Assembly: GCF_030440575.1 (NCBI RefSeq)
Contig: NZ_CP047189.1
Location: forward strand, 2,232,001-2,296,000
DNA from: Corynebacterium ciconiae DSM 44920
Lineage (GTDB): Bacteria; Actinomycetota; Actinomycetes; Mycobacteriales; Mycobacteriaceae
Direction of reading: 5' to 3'
Length of the DNA stretch: 64,000 bases
Of the stretch, positions 1 through 8,637 are shown piece after piece. The notes under the pieces were generated by a model, which was not told the DNA's origin, searched no databases, and was given only the letters and a program-made list of their open reading frames with translations. Positions within the stretch are counted from its first letter, which is position 1. Each line of letters starts with the position of its first letter. Both the position numbers and the translations under genes were made by a program.

Positions 1-1
1 G

Positions 2-712
2 GCGCATCCTCTCGAGCGCGCCAGCCACTGGCTCACCTCGCGGATCTTAAGCGAAAGCCCCCACCAGGAGATCCCCACCGCGGAGTTTGTGCGGCGGCTG
101 ACAGATCCCGTCGTGGAGGTAGCGGGGACGCGCGGGGTGGCGGGCAGCGTGCTTGGGCAGGCGGCAGCACCCTGGGTGGTGCTTGTTCTGGGGGCTGCGC
201 TGCTACTCGGGTCGGTGTATCTGATTACCCGGCAATTGCATGTGCTCATGGCCCAGGCCACCCGCACGCTCATGGAGCGGGCCCTCGGCGATTCTCAGGC
301 CACTGGGGTGGCGGCCGGGGCGGCGCTGACGGCGCTTATTCATTCCTCGTCCACGGTGACGAGCTCGATCGTGCCTTTTGCCGCTGTGGGCTCGATCACC
401 ACCCGCGAGGCGCTGTCCCTGACCCTCGGGGCCAATATCGGCACCACGCTGACCACGCTCATGGCCACGCTCGCGGTGCAGGGGCCAGCGGGCACCACCG
501 GGCTGGAGGTGGCGCTGGTGCATGTGCTCTTTAATCTGCTCGGCGTGATTGTGGTGATGCTGATCCAGCCCGCCACCGATGGCATCATCCACCTGGCGGA
601 CTGGTTGGCCGGGGTGGCCCAGCCGCACCCGGGCTTAAGCAGCGCGGCGGTGCTGGCCTACTACCTAGTTCTGCCCGGCGCAGTGGTGGCGCTGTACGTG
701 CTCTTGGGTTAG
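2..712 (+). CDS. Na+/phosphate cotransporter family protein, C-terminal part
   Basis: The reading frame is open to the left edge, so only the last 236 residues are visible. They contain the second half of a Na/Pi-cotransporter (PF02690-type) fold: a hydrophobic helix, then a segment with LIHSSSTVTSS followed by GANIGTT. These are the Ser/Thr-rich and Gly-rich reentrant motifs typical of the repeat units of NptA/YjbB-like transporters. More membrane helices follow and the protein ends without a PhoU-like cytoplasmic tail. The expected role is sodium-coupled phosphate uptake or export across the cytoplasmic membrane. The stop codon overlaps the stop of the convergent ABC permease by two bases. 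The family call is firm; the ion and direction of transport are inferred. Confidence 0.85.
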   Translation, partial: AHPLERASHWLTSRILSESPHQEIPTAEFVRRLTDPVVEVAGTRGVAGSVLGQAAAPWVVLVLGAALLLGSVYLITRQLHVLMAQATRTLMERALGDSQATGVAAGAALTALIHSSSTVTSSIVPFAAVGSITTREALSLTLGANIGTTLTTLMATLAVQGPAGTTGLEVALVHVLFNLLGVIVVMLIQPATDGIIHLADWLAGVAQPHPGLSSAAVLAYYLVLPGAVVALYVLLG

Positions 713-1491
713 GCGTCGCGCTTGTTCATCACGATTGCGCCGGCCACAAAGAAGGCGAGTGCCCACGCGGCAAAGTAGAGCCCGCTGGTGGTGGCTCCCC
801 AGTCCGGTCCCTCGTTGACGGGCATGGTGGATTGGAAAGCGGCGAGGTGATTGAAGGGGCCGTAGCCGCTGATGTAGGGGCCGACCTTGGGGATGGTCAC
901 ACCGAGGATGGATTCCAGTCCGAAGCTCCACACGAGCACCACCAGCAGCGTGCCGGCAGTGTTGCGCAGCAGCCAGGCCATGCCCATGGCGAAGGTGACG
1001 CTGAGCATGATGGCGATCGGCTTGGCCCAGAGGGCGCGTTGGACGTGTTCGTCTCCCCAGATATCCATTGACGCGGCCGCGTCGCCGGCGATGAACTTGC
1101 CCAGGTACAACGCCACGAGGACGGTGACGAGGGAGATGATCGCAGCCAGCACGGCGTAGAGGAGCCACTTGGCCACCACGACCCGCCAGCGCTGGGGGAT
1201 GGCGGTGAAGGTGGAGGTGGATTGGTTGCGGCTGTATTCGGAGGTGACCATGAGCACCGCCTGGACCATGAAGATCACGGTGACCACGTCTACTGCGAAG
1301 AGCAGGCCTTGGGCGTCGAGGGCGACATCAGCATTGGCCTCCGCGATCTCGGGGTTGGCGGCCAGTTGGCGTGTGCCGAAGCCCACCATGCCGGCGAGGC
1401 CGATTCCGAAGAGGAAATACAGCAAGGAGGTGATGTAGAAGGAGCGGGTGGTGGTGAGTTTGATGAACTCCGCGCGAATGGCATTCCACAT
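709..1491 (-). CDS. ABC-2 type transporter permease
   Basis: A 260-residue integral membrane protein with about six hydrophobic segments: one near residues 20-40 and the rest spread between residue 60 and the C-terminus. The C-terminus is short and charged (MNKRDA). The architecture is that of ABC-2 permeases of the drug/bacitracin export type. Its ATG lies 3 bases after the stop of the ATP-binding gene, so the two form one operon and one transporter. The substrate cannot be read from the sequence. Its stop overlaps that of the Na/Pi gene on the other strand. Confidence 0.8.
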   Translation of the reverse strand: MWNAIRAEFIKLTTTRSFYITSLLYFLFGIGLAGMVGFGTRQLAANPEIAEANADVALDAQGLLFAVDVVTVIFMVQAVLMVTSEYSRNQSTSTFTAIPQRWRVVVAKWLLYAVLAAIISLVTVLVALYLGKFIAGDAAASMDIWGDEHVQRALWAKPIAIMLSVTFAMGMAWLLRNTAGTLLVVLVWSFGLESILGVTIPKVGPYISGYGPFNHLAAFQSTMPVNEGPDWGATTSGLYFAAWALAFFVAGAIVMNKRDA

Positions 1492-1494
1492 GGT

Positions 1495-2448
1495 TTAGAT
1501 CTCCCCTTCTGGGCGCTGCGGCGCAGCGGTGGTGGTGTGGGCGTGGTACTGCACGGCGTCGCCGGTGCTGCGCATGAAGGCATCCTCCAAGGAGCCGCGC
1601 TGCTCGGTGAGCTCGTGCACGGCCACGCCGATGGAATAGGCCAGCCCGCCCACCACATCGGTGGTGGCGTCGTGGACCAGCAATACCTCGCGGCCTTGGG
1701 GGTCGGCGGAGGCCTCGGCGCGGAGGTTTTCCTCCTGTAGCGCTGCGGCGAGCTCGCGGGGATGATCGGTACGCACGAGCACCGTGGATTGCGAGGAGTT
1801 GTTGATGAACTCCTCGGTGGGGCAATCAGAGACGAGGCGCCCGCGACCAATCACCAAAAGGTGATCGGCGGTTTGCGCCATCTCGGAGAGCAGATGGGAG
1901 CTGACGAGAATGGTGCGGCCCTCCGCCGCGAGGGAACGCAGGAAGGTGCGCACCCAGCGGATGCCCTCTGGGTCAAGACCGTTGACGGGCTCGTCGAGCA
2001 GCAGGTACTCGGGATCGCCCAGCAGCGCGCCGGCCAGGCCGAGGCGCTGCGCCATACCCAGGGAGAAACCGCCGGCCTTGCGGCCAGCGACATCGCTCAG
2101 GCCCACCAGCCGAAGCACCTCGTCCACACGGCTGGAGTCGATGCCATTGGAGGCGGCCATCCAGCGCAGGTGGTTGGCGGCACTGCGGTGCGGGTGCACC
2201 GCCTTCGCATCCAGCAGCGATCCGACGGTCCGCAGCGGATCATCGAGCTCCGCATAGGTGCGGCCATCGATCGTGGCTGTGCCCGAGCTGGGGCTATCCA
2301 GCCCCAGAATCATGCGCAAGGTGGTGGATTTACCGGCGCCGTTGGGCCCCAGAAATCCGGTGACGACGCCCGGCTTGACGCTGAAGGAGAGATTATCCAC
2401 CGCCAGCGTGGAGCCGTAGCGTTTGCTCAGCCCAGAAACTTCAATCAT
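1495..2448 (-). CDS. ABC transporter ATP-binding protein
   Basis: A 317-residue ATPase with Walker A GPNGAGKS near residue 35-42, an ABC signature written FSLGMAQR, and Walker B LLLDEPVNGLDPEG. The usual H-loop follows (SSHLLSEM). About 95 residues after the ATPase core form a C-terminal extension common in ABC-2 exporters of the BcrA/NatA type. It precedes the permease gene by 3 bases, so the products should form a two-component exporter. The start ATG is the first in frame and sits 27 bases from the NUDIX stop. Drug or peptide export is the family expectation; the substrate is unknown. Confidence 0.88.
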   Translation of the reverse strand: MIEVSGLSKRYGSTLAVDNLSFSVKPGVVTGFLGPNGAGKSTTLRMILGLDSPSSGTATIDGRTYAELDDPLRTVGSLLDAKAVHPHRSAANHLRWMAASNGIDSSRVDEVLRLVGLSDVAGRKAGGFSLGMAQRLGLAGALLGDPEYLLLDEPVNGLDPEGIRWVRTFLRSLAAEGRTILVSSHLLSEMAQTADHLLVIGRGRLVSDCPTEEFINNSSQSTVLVRTDHPRELAAALQEENLRAEASADPQGREVLLVHDATTDVVGGLAYSIGVAVHELTEQRGSLEDAFMRSTGDAVQYHAHTTTAAPQRPEGEI

Positions 2449-2475
2449 GTCCCACAGTCTTACACATCACCGCCA

Positions 2476-2982
2476 TCAGTGCTGCGGGCGCCCTGAGCTT
2501 ATCGACGCCACCTCGCCGGCGGCGATCACCGATCGCATGAGGGGCAACGACTCGGCGAAGGCCGTCATGAGCGGATAGGAAGAAAGCTCCGCCAGGGGCA
2601 CCCAGTGCAGCTCCACGGACTCCTCATTGCCCTGCGTGGCCAGCGGTTCAGGGCAGGTGGCCAGCACTTGGGTGTAGCTCCAGCCGGAGAGATAGGGCCC
2701 CGCAGTGACCACGGAATCCACCACATCGACGCGGGAGGTATCAATACTGGTTTCTTCCCGGGCCTCACGCAGGGCGGCCTCCACGGCGGTTTCGTGCGAG
2801 TCCCGCGCCCCGCCCGGCAGAGCCCAGGTGCCGCCCTCTGCCGTCCAGTGGGCGCGGTGCTGCAGCAGTACCCGCGGGTTGCTGCGGGGCGAGGCGATGA
2901 GAAAAAGCCCGGCCGCGCCAAACAGGCCCCAGCGCCGCGAGCCGTCTGGGGCGAAGCTCCAACCGTTTCCGTCTCCATCCAT
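2476..2982 (-). CDS. NUDIX hydrolase (MutT-like)
   Basis: A 168-residue protein carrying a Nudix box, from the G of GGARDSHE through REAREETSI. It has the G-x5-E-x7-REUxEE pattern, with Ser in place of the second Gly. Such enzymes hydrolyse nucleoside diphosphates linked to another moiety; the exact substrate is unknown. In Mycobacterium a mutT-type gene (mutT3) sits next to glnX-glnH-pknG in the same way, so this is probably its counterpart. It is divergent from glnX. The last residues (VASIS) are encoded by GGCGTCGATAAGC, a one-base variant of the repeated motif discussed in the findings. Confidence 0.85.
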   Translation of the reverse strand: MDGDGNGWSFAPDGSRRWGLFGAAGLFLIASPRSNPRVLLQHRAHWTAEGGTWALPGGARDSHETAVEAALREAREETSIDTSRVDVVDSVVTAGPYLSGWSYTQVLATCPEPLATQGNEESVELHWVPLAELSSYPLMTAFAESLPLMRSVIAAGEVASISSGRPQH

Positions 2983-3028
2983 GAGCCAAAGTGTAGTTCG
3001 GGTACTGGGTATGGCGAGATATCCTCGC

Positions 3029-3034
3029 TAGACT
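3029..3034 (+). promoter_or_regulatory. -10 box of glnX, probably leaderless
   Basis: TAGACT ends seven bases before the ATG at 3042. That spacing places the transcript start at or next to the start codon, a pattern common in corynebacteria. An alternative box TATCCT lies at 3020-3025. No clear ribosome-binding site precedes the ATG, which supports a leaderless start. Confidence 0.4.
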
Positions 3035-3041
3035 TGTGGAC

Positions 3042-4496
3042 ATGACTCTTTCCGGTACGGGCCAGAAAGCCGGCCCCACGGGTGACAGCGTGGCAGAAGC
3101 TGTCTCGGAGTTGAGGGCGGCGTCGACAAGCGAAGGCGATGCGTGGCTGGATCAACCGGAGCGCGCCGAGCGGCGTTTGAGCGACGTCACCCGCGAATTG
3201 GTGGATGTTCCCCTGCTGCAGCTGCGTCGATTTATTCGTTTCGTCGGCACCCCGCCGGGGCTGATGACCCTGATGTGCGTGGTGCTCAGCGTGGCGCTGC
3301 TGGCGGCGGGGCTGTCGATCGCGCGTTCCTCCCAAGACCAGGAACGAGATCTTAATCAGCTGCTCACCCACGTGGAACCGATGAGCTATTCGGCGCTGAA
3401 TCTCTACACTTCCCTTTCTATCGCCGATACCACCGCCACCACGGGGTTTGTGGAAAACCGGGCGGAATCGCCGCGCGTGCGCGAACGCTATAACACCGCA
3501 ATTTCGCAAGCAAGTATCGCCTCGGCGCAGACGATGGCGGCGGTGCGCGATAGCAACAGCGAGGAGATGCGGCTGCTGGCCTCCATCAACCAGCAGCTGC
3601 CGGTGTACACCGGCCTGATTGAGACCGCTCGGGCGAACTACAACATGGGCAACCCCGTCAGCACCGCCTACCTGGCGGAGGCCTCGAGCCTGATGCGCAG
3701 CGAGATCCTGCCCAATGCCTCTAGGTTGTACGAGCTCACCTCAGCCACCGTGGCCAAGCAGCAGCAGGACCTCACCCGCCCGCAGTGGGTGCCGCTCTCA
3801 GGGCTAGTAGCCGCGTTCGTGCTGCTGGTGCTGGCGCAGGCGTGGTTGTATAACCGCACTCGGCGCATCTTCAACCGTGGTTTCGCCACCGCCACCGTGC
3901 TCATGCTCGCCGCCCTCTTGTGGGTGGGCTCGGCCAACTGGGCCACCTGGCATGCCGGGCAGCAGGGCTTTAATAAGGCCGCCGGCCCCATGAGCGAGCT
4001 CACGAATGCGCGCATCGCCGCACAGCAAGCCCGCACCAAGGAGACTCTGGCGCTCGTGCGGCGCCAATCGGTGGCCGATAATGCCACCTTGTTCTATGCC
4101 AGCATGGACCGTATCGATAGCGCGATCGAGAGCTACCGATCCTCCCCGCTGCTGGATTCCGCGCAGGATCACATGGCCACCAACCGGGCCGAGCAGTCCG
4201 TGGAGCAGTGGCGGGTGTACCACGAGCGGCTGCGCAGCGCCCAGTCTTCCGGCGACTATGACACCGCCTTGGATGTGACTCTCGGTAATCACCCTCGCTC
4301 CGCTGCCACCGCCTTCGATGAGCTGGATGCCAATCTCTCCACGCTCATCAGCGATGCCCGCACCACCATGCGCGATTACATAGCCGATGGCCTGCGCGCG
4401 ACCCGATTGTTGGCCATCATGGTCAGTATCTGCTCGGTGCTGTCTGTAGTACTGGTGTGGATTGGTATTCGTCCCCGACTCTTGGAGTTCCTCTGA
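3042..4496 (+). CDS. glnX: GlnX-type membrane protein, transmembrane partner of the PknG pathway
   Basis: About 484 residues. A charged cytoplasmic N-terminus of about 65 residues is followed by a first membrane helix (near residues 70-92) and a roughly 160-residue extracytoplasmic helical region. A pair of helices around residues 250-300, a second external loop and a last helix at the C-terminus complete it. This is the layout of GlnX. In Mycobacterium and Corynebacterium GlnX is proposed to pass the aspartate/glutamate signal sensed by the lipoprotein GlnH to the kinase PknG. Its TGA overlaps the glnH ATG. I chose ATG 3042 over GTG 3036 because a TAGACT box sits seven bases upstream. Codons near 3119 contain one copy of CGTCGACAAGCG. 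Confidence 0.85.
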   Translation: MTLSGTGQKAGPTGDSVAEAVSELRAASTSEGDAWLDQPERAERRLSDVTRELVDVPLLQLRRFIRFVGTPPGLMTLMCVVLSVALLAAGLSIARSSQDQERDLNQLLTHVEPMSYSALNLYTSLSIADTTATTGFVENRAESPRVRERYNTAISQASIASAQTMAAVRDSNSEEMRLLASINQQLPVYTGLIETARANYNMGNPVSTAYLAEASSLMRSEILPNASRLYELTSATVAKQQQDLTRPQWVPLSGLVAAFVLLVLAQAWLYNRTRRIFNRGFATATVLMLAALLWVGSANWATWHAGQQGFNKAAGPMSELTNARIAAQQARTKETLALVRRQSVADNATLFYASMDRIDSAIESYRSSPLLDSAQDHMATNRAEQSVEQWRVYHERLRSAQSSGDYDTALDVTLGNHPRSAATAFDELDANLSTLISDARTTMRDYIADGLRATRLLAIMVSICSVLSVVLVWIGIRPRLLEFL

Positions 4497-5512
4497 TGCG
4501 CGCGCCCGCCCCCTGTCGACGCCTCGTGGCGCTAGGACTCATCCTCAGCGTCACGATCAGCGGCTGCTCCGAGGTAGAACCCGACAACGATCCCGCTCCC
4601 ACCTGGGTCAAAGAGCTGGCGCAGGAGCAGCCCTCCTTCCCCGCCGGCGCGCAGCGTGAGGAGGCGGGCAGCCACCCGCCGGTGGAGGTGGACGCGGCCA
4701 CCACCTTCGCCTCCATCCGGCCCGATCGGCGCAGCCCCGCAGAGCGCATTCCAGAGATCGTGAAGCGCGGCTACATCATTGTTGGGGTGGATCAATCCCA
4801 GAATCTGCTCTCCTATCGCGATCCCGCCACCGGCGAGCTCTCCGGCTTCGAAATCGATCTGGCCCGTAACATCGCCCGCGATATCTTTGACGATCCGCAT
4901 GCCATCGACTTCCGGTTTATTGACGCCTCAGACCGGGTCTCGGCGCTGGACAACGGCACCGTGGACATGGTGATCCGCACCATGACGATCACTCCAGAGC
5001 GCCAAGAGCAGGTGGCTTTCTCGGTGCCCTATTTCACCTCCCAAACCCGGGTGCTCGCCCACAAGGGCTCCGGCACCACCGGGGTGAACTCACTGCACGG
5101 GCGCACCGTGTGCGTGGCCGATCAGTCCACAGCGCTGCAGCACGCCCGCGCCTACGCCCCCAACGCCGATATATTGCGGGTACGTAACTGGGCGGACTGC
5201 CTCGTGGCCTTGCAGCAGGACCAAGTGGATGCCGTGGTGGGAGATGATTCGATTCTCGCCGGCATCGCCGCCCAGGATCCCACCACCGAGATCGTGGGCC
5301 GGCCCATCGGCGAGGAAAGCTATGGGGTGGGCATCGCCCAGCCCGACCGCCTGCACGACACCACCGGGCTGATCCAGCAAGTCAACTCCACCATCGAACG
5401 CATTATCCGCGATGGCACCTGGCGCTCGATCTACACTCGGACCCTCGGGCCCTACCAAACCTCGGTGTCTCCGCCCGAGCCCCACTACCTGGATGAGGAG
5501 GGAGAACGCTGA
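4496..5512 (+). CDS. glnH: GlnH, amino-acid-binding lipoprotein of the PknG sensing module
   Basis: A 338-residue periplasmic-binding-protein fold of family 3. The start is ATG 4496, overlapping the glnX stop (ATGA) with GGAG 9 bases upstream; a longer frame from 4457 would destroy the signal peptide. Residues 1-22 form a lipoprotein signal ending in the lipobox ISGC. The SBP domain shows GYIIVGVDQSQNLLSY, a segment typical of glutamine/glutamate-binding proteins, then the paired lobe motif GFEIDLARNIA. No transporter permease or ATPase is encoded nearby, which fits a sensor rather than an uptake protein. It should bind aspartate or glutamate outside the membrane and signal through GlnX to PknG. 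Confidence 0.9.
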   Translation: MRAPAPCRRLVALGLILSVTISGCSEVEPDNDPAPTWVKELAQEQPSFPAGAQREEAGSHPPVEVDAATTFASIRPDRRSPAERIPEIVKRGYIIVGVDQSQNLLSYRDPATGELSGFEIDLARNIARDIFDDPHAIDFRFIDASDRVSALDNGTVDMVIRTMTITPERQEQVAFSVPYFTSQTRVLAHKGSGTTGVNSLHGRTVCVADQSTALQHARAYAPNADILRVRNWADCLVALQQDQVDAVVGDDSILAGIAAQDPTTEIVGRPIGEESYGVGIAQPDRLHDTTGLIQQVNSTIERIIRDGTWRSIYTRTLGPYQTSVSPPEPHYLDEEGER

Positions 5513-7845
5513 TGAGCGAGGAGGAGCATCCCGTGATGGGCACCGAGGCGGTGCCCTTTGACCCCTTCGCCGATGAGGAGGATGAGGAGCAGGAACTCGA
5601 TTCCGATAGCTCCATCCAGGCGCTGCTCGCGGATCTGGGCGCACTGCGCGACGGGCCGAACCAGCCCACCGCACCCACCAAGGTGCAGGACGATCCTTCC
5701 GAGCGCAGCCGCCGCGAGGCGCTCTCAACCTTCCGCGAGCGCCGCACCCACACCCGCGTGGGCCGAGTGGTGGCCGAGGGCATGGTGCAGCTTCCCTTCG
5801 TGCCTTTGCACGATCCCGAGCGCGCCCTCATCGATCCGAGTGAGGACATCGCCGCAGGCACCGAGGCCCCGGCGCTCAGCCCGGGCGATGTGGTGGCCAA
5901 TCAGTACACGGTGCTCGGGGTGATCGCCCACGGCGGCATGGGCTGGGTGTATCTGGCCGAGGACAGCAATGTCTCCGGCCGCTGGGTGGTGCTCAAAGGC
6001 ATGATGGCCGATACCTCACACCCCTCCCAGGGCGTGGCCGAAGCCGAGCGCGAGTTCCTGGCAGACATCACCCACCCGGCGATTGTGAAGATCTTCAACT
6101 TCATCGATGACCCGCGGGTAGACGGCGGCTTCATCGTGATGGAGTTTGTGGGCGGCCCCTCGCTGCGGGACCGGGCGAAACGCTCAGGAGGGACCATCGA
6201 TATCGATGTGGCCATTGGCTACATTCTCGAGGTGCTGCCCGCCCTGTCCTATCTGCACTCCCGAGGTGTGGTGTACAACGACCTCAAGCCGGACAACATC
6301 ATCGTTACCGAGGACCAAGTCAAGCTCATTGACCTCGGTGCGGTTTCCGGCATCGGCGCCTTCGGCTACATTTACGGCACCAAGGGATTCCAGGCCCCCG
6401 AGGTAGCCACCCAGGGCCCCTCGGTGGCCTCGGATATCTACACCATTGGGCGCACGCTTGCCGCGCTCACTCTGCCGCTACCGATGAGCGATGGGGTGTA
6501 CGAGCCGGGTATCCCCTCCCCCACCGCGGAGCCGTTGCTGCGCCGCTACTTGAGCTTCTACCGGCTACTTCTGCGCTGCACCCACGAGGATCCGGCGCAG
6601 CGCTTCACGGACGTATCGCAACTGGAGATCCAGCTCTACGGTGTGCTGCGAGAGATCCTCGCCATTAGAGATGGCATCCAATACCCCTCGCATCATTCGG
6701 CCTTTTCGCCGCAGCGTACAACCTTCGGCACCAAGCATTTGGTGTTTCAGACCGATCAGTTGATCGACGGGGTGGATCGCACCGTGCGCATCACCCCAGA
6801 CGAGGTGATCTCCGCGTTGCCGGTGCCCTTGATCGACACCAACGATCCCGGGGCCTCCTTGCTTTCTGGTACCTCCTACTCCGAGCCCACCGAGACCCTG
6901 GAGACCCTGCACCAGGCCATGCAGTCCAGCGAGTATGAGCATTCCACCGAGATCCCGCTCGGCGTGGTGCGCGCACTGCTGGACCTCGGCTTTAGGGACG
7001 AGGCGAAATCCTGGCTGGAGTCCTTGGAAGACAGGCTCGGTGGGGACTGGCGCCACCAGTGGTTTTCTGGGGTCACCACCATGCTCACCGGCGACCTACT
7101 GGCCGCACAGCGCCACTTCAACCAAGTGCTGCACATTCTGCCCGGCGAGCCGGCCCCGAAGCTAGCACTCGCCGCGGTCAATGACATGCTGCTGCAGGAA
7201 AGCTCGCACGATCACACCGCGTTGCTCAGCGATACCGCATTCAAGGCGGCGCTTTTAGGCCCCGATGCGGCGGATGTTACCCCCGAACAGATCAGCTCCA
7301 TCAGCGATGATTGGAACTATGTAACCAGCGTGCCCGCGAAGCTTCGCTTCCACACCATCCAGCTCTATCAGCTGGTGTGGGCCACCAACCCCACCACCGT
7401 GAGCTCTGCTTTCGGCCTGGCCCGACAGCTCTACGCCGAGGGACAAGCGAACCTCGCGGTGGCGGCGCTCGATAAAGTGCCCCAGGCCTCTCGGCACCAG
7501 CGCATGGCGCAGCTGAGCACCATCATGATGCTCATCTCTGGCGAATCCAACGAGTCCGCTATCCGCCGCGCGGCCCGAAGGTTGGAGGAGATCCCCACCA
7601 ACGAGCCCCGCTACCTGCAGCTTCAGGCAGCAGTCACGGCCGCTGGGCTCTATTGGCTGCGCAGCAACGACCTCGCCGAGGCATGTTCACCCAATGAGCT
7701 TTTCGACGATCCCTTCACCCAAACCGGCCTGCGCTACGGCCTCGCCCGCTGCCTCCGCGGCCTGGCCCGCAGCGCCCACCACACGCTGCATCGCTACGAG
7801 CTCATCGACATGGCCAATAAAGTGCGCCCCACCACTTGGCTGTAG
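5512..7845 (+). CDS. pknG: Serine/threonine protein kinase PknG
   Basis: A 777-residue soluble kinase. Residues 1-125 are acidic and probably disordered. The kinase domain follows, with Gly-rich loop IAHGGMGWVY, an ATP-binding Lys in VVLKGM near 161, a catalytic loop VVYNDLKPDN (Asn for the His of HRD-type loops) and DLG in place of DFG. These are PknG hallmarks. From about residue 440 onward the chain is helical and matches the PknG TPR region. There are no CPxCG rubredoxin motifs in the N-terminus, unlike M. tuberculosis PknG. In corynebacteria PknG phosphorylates OdhI and so relieves inhibition of 2-oxoglutarate dehydrogenase. The start overlaps the glnH stop (ATGA), so all three genes are translationally coupled. 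Confidence 0.95.
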   Translation: MSEEEHPVMGTEAVPFDPFADEEDEEQELDSDSSIQALLADLGALRDGPNQPTAPTKVQDDPSERSRREALSTFRERRTHTRVGRVVAEGMVQLPFVPLHDPERALIDPSEDIAAGTEAPALSPGDVVANQYTVLGVIAHGGMGWVYLAEDSNVSGRWVVLKGMMADTSHPSQGVAEAEREFLADITHPAIVKIFNFIDDPRVDGGFIVMEFVGGPSLRDRAKRSGGTIDIDVAIGYILEVLPALSYLHSRGVVYNDLKPDNIIVTEDQVKLIDLGAVSGIGAFGYIYGTKGFQAPEVATQGPSVASDIYTIGRTLAALTLPLPMSDGVYEPGIPSPTAEPLLRRYLSFYRLLLRCTHEDPAQRFTDVSQLEIQLYGVLREILAIRDGIQYPSHHSAFSPQRTTFGTKHLVFQTDQLIDGVDRTVRITPDEVISALPVPLIDTNDPGASLLSGTSYSEPTETLETLHQAMQSSEYEHSTEIPLGVVRALLDLGFRDEAKSWLESLEDRLGGDWRHQWFSGVTTMLTGDLLAAQRHFNQVLHILPGEPAPKLALAAVNDMLLQESSHDHTALLSDTAFKAALLGPDAADVTPEQISSISDDWNYVTSVPAKLRFHTIQLYQLVWATNPTTVSSAFGLARQLYAEGQANLAVAALDKVPQASRHQRMAQLSTIMMLISGESNESAIRRAARRLEEIPTNEPRYLQLQAAVTAAGLYWLRSNDLAEACSPNELFDDPFTQTGLRYGLARCLRGLARSAHHTLHRYELIDMANKVRPTTWL

Positions 7846-8002
7846 ACACCCCAAGCCGGCCTCGTGATCAGCGCTTTTAGCCTGTTACTTTCCTAGGACT
7901 ACATGTAGACTGTGCCTTAGTTCACCTTTTGTGCACTCGCCGGAACTCCCGCTTTATGCGGGGCGCCACACTCATCGACGGTGTCTGGCGTTTTTCAGCT
8001 AC

Positions 8003-8036
8003 GCTTTCCCTCCTTTCAACAGGGGGATGGGAAAGC
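8003..8036 (+). repeat. Stem-loop in the leader of the small membrane-protein locus
   Basis: GCTTTCCC at 8003-8010 pairs perfectly with GGGAAAGC at 8029-8036. The 18-base loop can add a few inner G-C pairs. It lies about 50 bases before the strong Shine-Dalgarno of the small ORF at 8090 and is not followed by a T-run, so it looks like leader-RNA structure or a binding site rather than a terminator. Confidence 0.4.
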
Positions 8037-8089
8037 ATCAACGGTTCAGAGTTACGGCCACCTCAAGAACCATTAAGGAGAATGGTCAC

Positions 8090-8222
8090 ATGTCCTATAG
8101 CAACCAAAAAAAGGGGGGTAGCACTGCTCGCAGTGCGTGCCCTCTACAACATCATTCTTGCGCGAGGTGTTATCGATGCTACGTAAAGGCCCACTCATTT
8201 CAGGTTCCCTTTTCGCCCTAGC
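8090..8222 (+). CDS. Small ORF with strong RBS and an A7G6 tract; probably frameshifted
   Basis: ATG 8090 is preceded by a near-perfect AAGGAG at 8075-8080 with nine bases of spacing. As written the frame encodes 43 residues (MSYSNQKKGG...) with a Cys/His-rich middle that resembles nothing I know. The frame crosses a run of seven A and six G at 8106-8118. With one G fewer it would read a 31-residue peptide, MSYSNQKK joined to a hydrophobic segment GVALLAVRALYNIILARG. That version would stop at 8184-8186, overlapping the ATG of the next gene at 8176 in operon fashion. I think the short hydrophobic peptide is the ancestral product. The tract may be phase-variable, mutated or a sequencing error. 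Confidence 0.4.
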
Positions 8223-8583
8223 CTGCGCCTTGATTACTATTTCCGCAGCAATCACGGTGAAAGAAGAACTGGACACAGCCAGCAAGGTGGATAATGGCGG
8301 TCTGCCTTATTTCTTTTGTTTCCTTCTCGCCGGCTTGGGTGTCACTGCACTCATTGTGTACTCGATGTATCTCTCCATCACCGGGTGGTCTACCACGCGG
8401 TTTCTCCGAGCAATGTGCATGACAGTGAGATTTGCTGCATTGCTGGCGGTGGTCTGCTCCGTGTGGTTCATCGTGGTCACTGATCTCTTCGACATAGCAG
8501 GAGTACTAGGCATCATGCTTGCCCTATCCTGCATGTTCTGGGCCAATGGGCTATTCAAGCTACACACCACAGAACACGCCTAA
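8176..8583 (+). CDS. Small membrane protein of unknown function
   Basis: A 135-residue protein with four hydrophobic stretches: roughly residues 7-25, 40-62, 76-98 and 104-123. The start is ATG 8176, preceded by GAGG at a normal distance; a GTG at 8137 would add 13 residues. I recognise no family. Codon use is less GC-rich than in pknG or ackA. It follows the small RBS-bearing ORF at 8090 and probably shares its transcript. The gene converges with ackA, separated by a perfect 11-bp hairpin. Confidence 0.6.
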   Translation: MLRKGPLISGSLFALACALITISAAITVKEELDTASKVDNGGLPYFFCFLLAGLGVTALIVYSMYLSITGWSTTRFLRAMCMTVRFAALLAVVCSVWFIVVTDLFDIAGVLGIMLALSCMFWANGLFKLHTTEHA

Positions 8584-8592
8584 AGAAACTCA

Positions 8593-8622
8593 TGTGGCGG
8601 TACCGCGTTCAGTACCGCCACA
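8593..8622. terminator. Hairpin between convergent genes
   Basis: TGTGGCGGTAC at 8593-8603 and GTACCGCCACA at 8612-8622 form a perfect 11-bp stem with an 8-base loop. It lies between the convergent ends of the membrane-protein gene (8583) and ackA (8638). The T-rich tail is weak in both directions, so bidirectional termination is inferred from position and stem strength. Confidence 0.6.
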
Positions 8623-8637
8623 GTGCTGTTCTGGGTG

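Noticed and set aside
2495..2514. GGCGTCGATAAGC variants (2495, 11092, 46664) as further copies of the repeated motif
   Set aside because: They differ at the central base and most encode common Leu-Ile-Asp or Ile-Asp-Ala codons, so chance explains them; only exact copies were counted.
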